Shown here: piece by piece, positions 63,165 through 64,000 of the stretch
Position numbering within the stretch: the stretch's first letter is position 1
How the letters are laid out: the number at the start of each line of letters is the position of its first letter
DNA from: Methanobacterium_C sp963845285
GTDB lineage: Archaea > Methanobacteriota > Methanobacteria > Methanobacteriales > Methanobacteriaceae
DNA: 64,000 nt
Direction of reading: 5' to 3'
NCBI GenBank assembly: GCA_963845285.1
Contig: CAWJRO010000018.1
Location: 1-64,000, forward strand
The notes under the pieces: generated by a model
Databases searched by the model: none
The model's input: the letters and a program-made list of their open reading frames with translations, nothing else
Told to the model about the DNA's origin: nothing
Program-made: the position numbers and the translations under genes

Positions 63165-64000
63165 ATGAGAGATTTTAAACAATTTGAATCTAAAATTGAA
63201 AACACTTACTGCGAAGCATTTGCAGGAATATGCTGCAGAGTAATTGTAACAGCTGACGATAATGAAACTATTAAAAGAGCAGCCTATGATGCTACATCTA
63301 CCCCTGGAACTGTTATTGGAAGGGTTGAAGGGGGCATAGAATCTTGGTTGGATGAAGATGAAACTCCTGACGGTAGGAAAGGTGTTATATTACAGTTCTG
63401 GTATGGTAAGGATGATCTCACTAACTTTGAGGTTGAATTATCCTACAGAATAAGGCAGGACATACTTGTAAAACCTTTCACAAGCCTATTTGATGCTTCA
63501 GTAAATCCTGCTGGAAAAATTGGAACAATGAAACAGGTTGGGCACTGTGGAGATGGTTATGAATGGCAGGAAGAAATATATGGGCGAGAAATGATTGTAG
63601 TGCCAATAGCTATTCCAGATTTTAAGATAGAAAGTCAGTTGGGCTATATGAATGGAGTGATGGGTGCTAATTTTTGGTACATGTGTAGTACCAAGGAAGC
63701 TGTACTTGAAGCTGGGAGATCTGCCTTGAAAGCAATAGAAGAAGTTGAAGGTGTAATAGCACCATTTGATATTTGTTCTGCAGCATCAAAACCTGAAACC
63801 AATTATCCCTGGATAGGTCCGACAACCAACCACCCATACTGTCCCTCATTAAAAGAAAAACTTGGTGAAATTTCAATGGTTCCACAAGATGTTAAATATA
63901 TTCCTGAAATAGTGATAAATGGTTTGAGTCTTGAAGCTGTTAAAGAGGGAACTAAAGTAGGTATTGAAGCTTTATCAGATTTTGATGATGTTTTAAAGGT
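63165..64000 (+). CDS. ftr: Formylmethanofuran:tetrahydromethanopterin formyltransferase (3' truncated)
   Basis: About 279 of ~297 residues are visible before the window ends. The enzyme transfers the formyl group from formylmethanofuran to H4MPT, the second step of CO2 reduction to methane. Recognisable segments are FAGICCRVIVTADD, ATSTPGTVIGRVEGGIESW (in part), ADQ-type acidic region replaced here by FWYGKDDL, PYCPSLKEKL and a TNHPYC block. The ATG at 63165 follows AAGGAAGA. The gene follows ehaR after ~200 bp; a TATA-like AAATATATC at about 63110 may serve it. Some relatives have two ftr genes, and which one this is cannot be told. Confidence 0.9.
   Translation, partial: MRDFKQFESKIENTYCEAFAGICCRVIVTADDNETIKRAAYDATSTPGTVIGRVEGGIESWLDEDETPDGRKGVILQFWYGKDDLTNFEVELSYRIRQDILVKPFTSLFDASVNPAGKIGTMKQVGHCGDGYEWQEEIYGREMIVVPIAIPDFKIESQLGYMNGVMGANFWYMCSTKEAVLEAGRSALKAIEEVEGVIAPFDICSAASKPETNYPWIGPTTNHPYCPSLKEKLGEISMVPQDVKYIPEIVINGLSLEAVKEGTKVGIEALSDFDDVLK

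Overview
The window comes from an AT-rich methanogenic archaeon, most likely a Methanobacterium-type member of the Methanobacteriales. The evidence is the energy-converting hydrogenase Eha operon, a formylmethanofuran:H4MPT formyltransferase, archaeal DNA primase subunits, the archaeal ADH/3-dehydroquinate synthase II route, class III signal-peptide (pilin-like) proteins, frequent TTG/GTG starts and GGTGAT-type ribosome binding sites.

Layout. 1-5.7 kb: end of an unidentified gene, then ADH synthase and 3-dehydroquinate synthase II (aromatic amino acid precursors), a P-loop protein, RNA cyclic phosphodiesterase ThpR and the CCA-adding enzyme. 6.0-10.5 kb: both primase subunits (priS, priL) on the minus strand, separated by a plus-strand DUF5677-like gene and a 16 x 16-bp tandem repeat. 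10.5-12.5 kb: IS5-like copy A and a MITE. 12.5-16.1 kb: metG and a DUF530-like gene. 16.2-29.6 kb: an accessory region with a tandem-HTH gene and two decayed relatives, two pilin-like genes, two THUMP-like paralogues, an IS1182-like element, IS5-like copies B and C, an IS6-like MITE, and a three-gene cassette that includes a PD-(D/E)XK-like protein. 29.7-50.6 kb: a surface-glycan locus with ten glycosyltransferases, two identical nucleotide-sugar dehydratase genes, a methyltransferase, a flippase, an epimerase, a DUF2206 membrane protein and a DUF1616 protein. 50.8-63 kb: the eha operon, ehaA to ehaR in order. The window ends inside ftr.

The clearest structural result is that the segment between IS5-like copies B and C (23881-28300) has been inverted. 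The IS copies have mismatched 4-bp flanks as they stand. Flipping the segment restores the target duplication of both copies (TTAA and AATT). It also brings the missing right end of the IS1182-like element back opposite its left end and restores that element's 5-bp duplication (TTAAC). The same element explains a family of five ~107-bp MITEs scattered over the window, which share its GAGGCTGTCTCAT-type ends; three have clear 5-bp duplications.

Other points of note: ehaQ has no ATG/GTG/TTG start that would keep its first iron-sulfur motif and probably starts at ATT or ATC. A 29-codon gene lies between ehaC and ehaD. A 1.83-kb block in the glycan locus is duplicated without visible differences and ends inside GT2 genes, giving chimeric glycosyltransferases. 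All boundaries and family calls were made by reading the sequence; no database searches were run.
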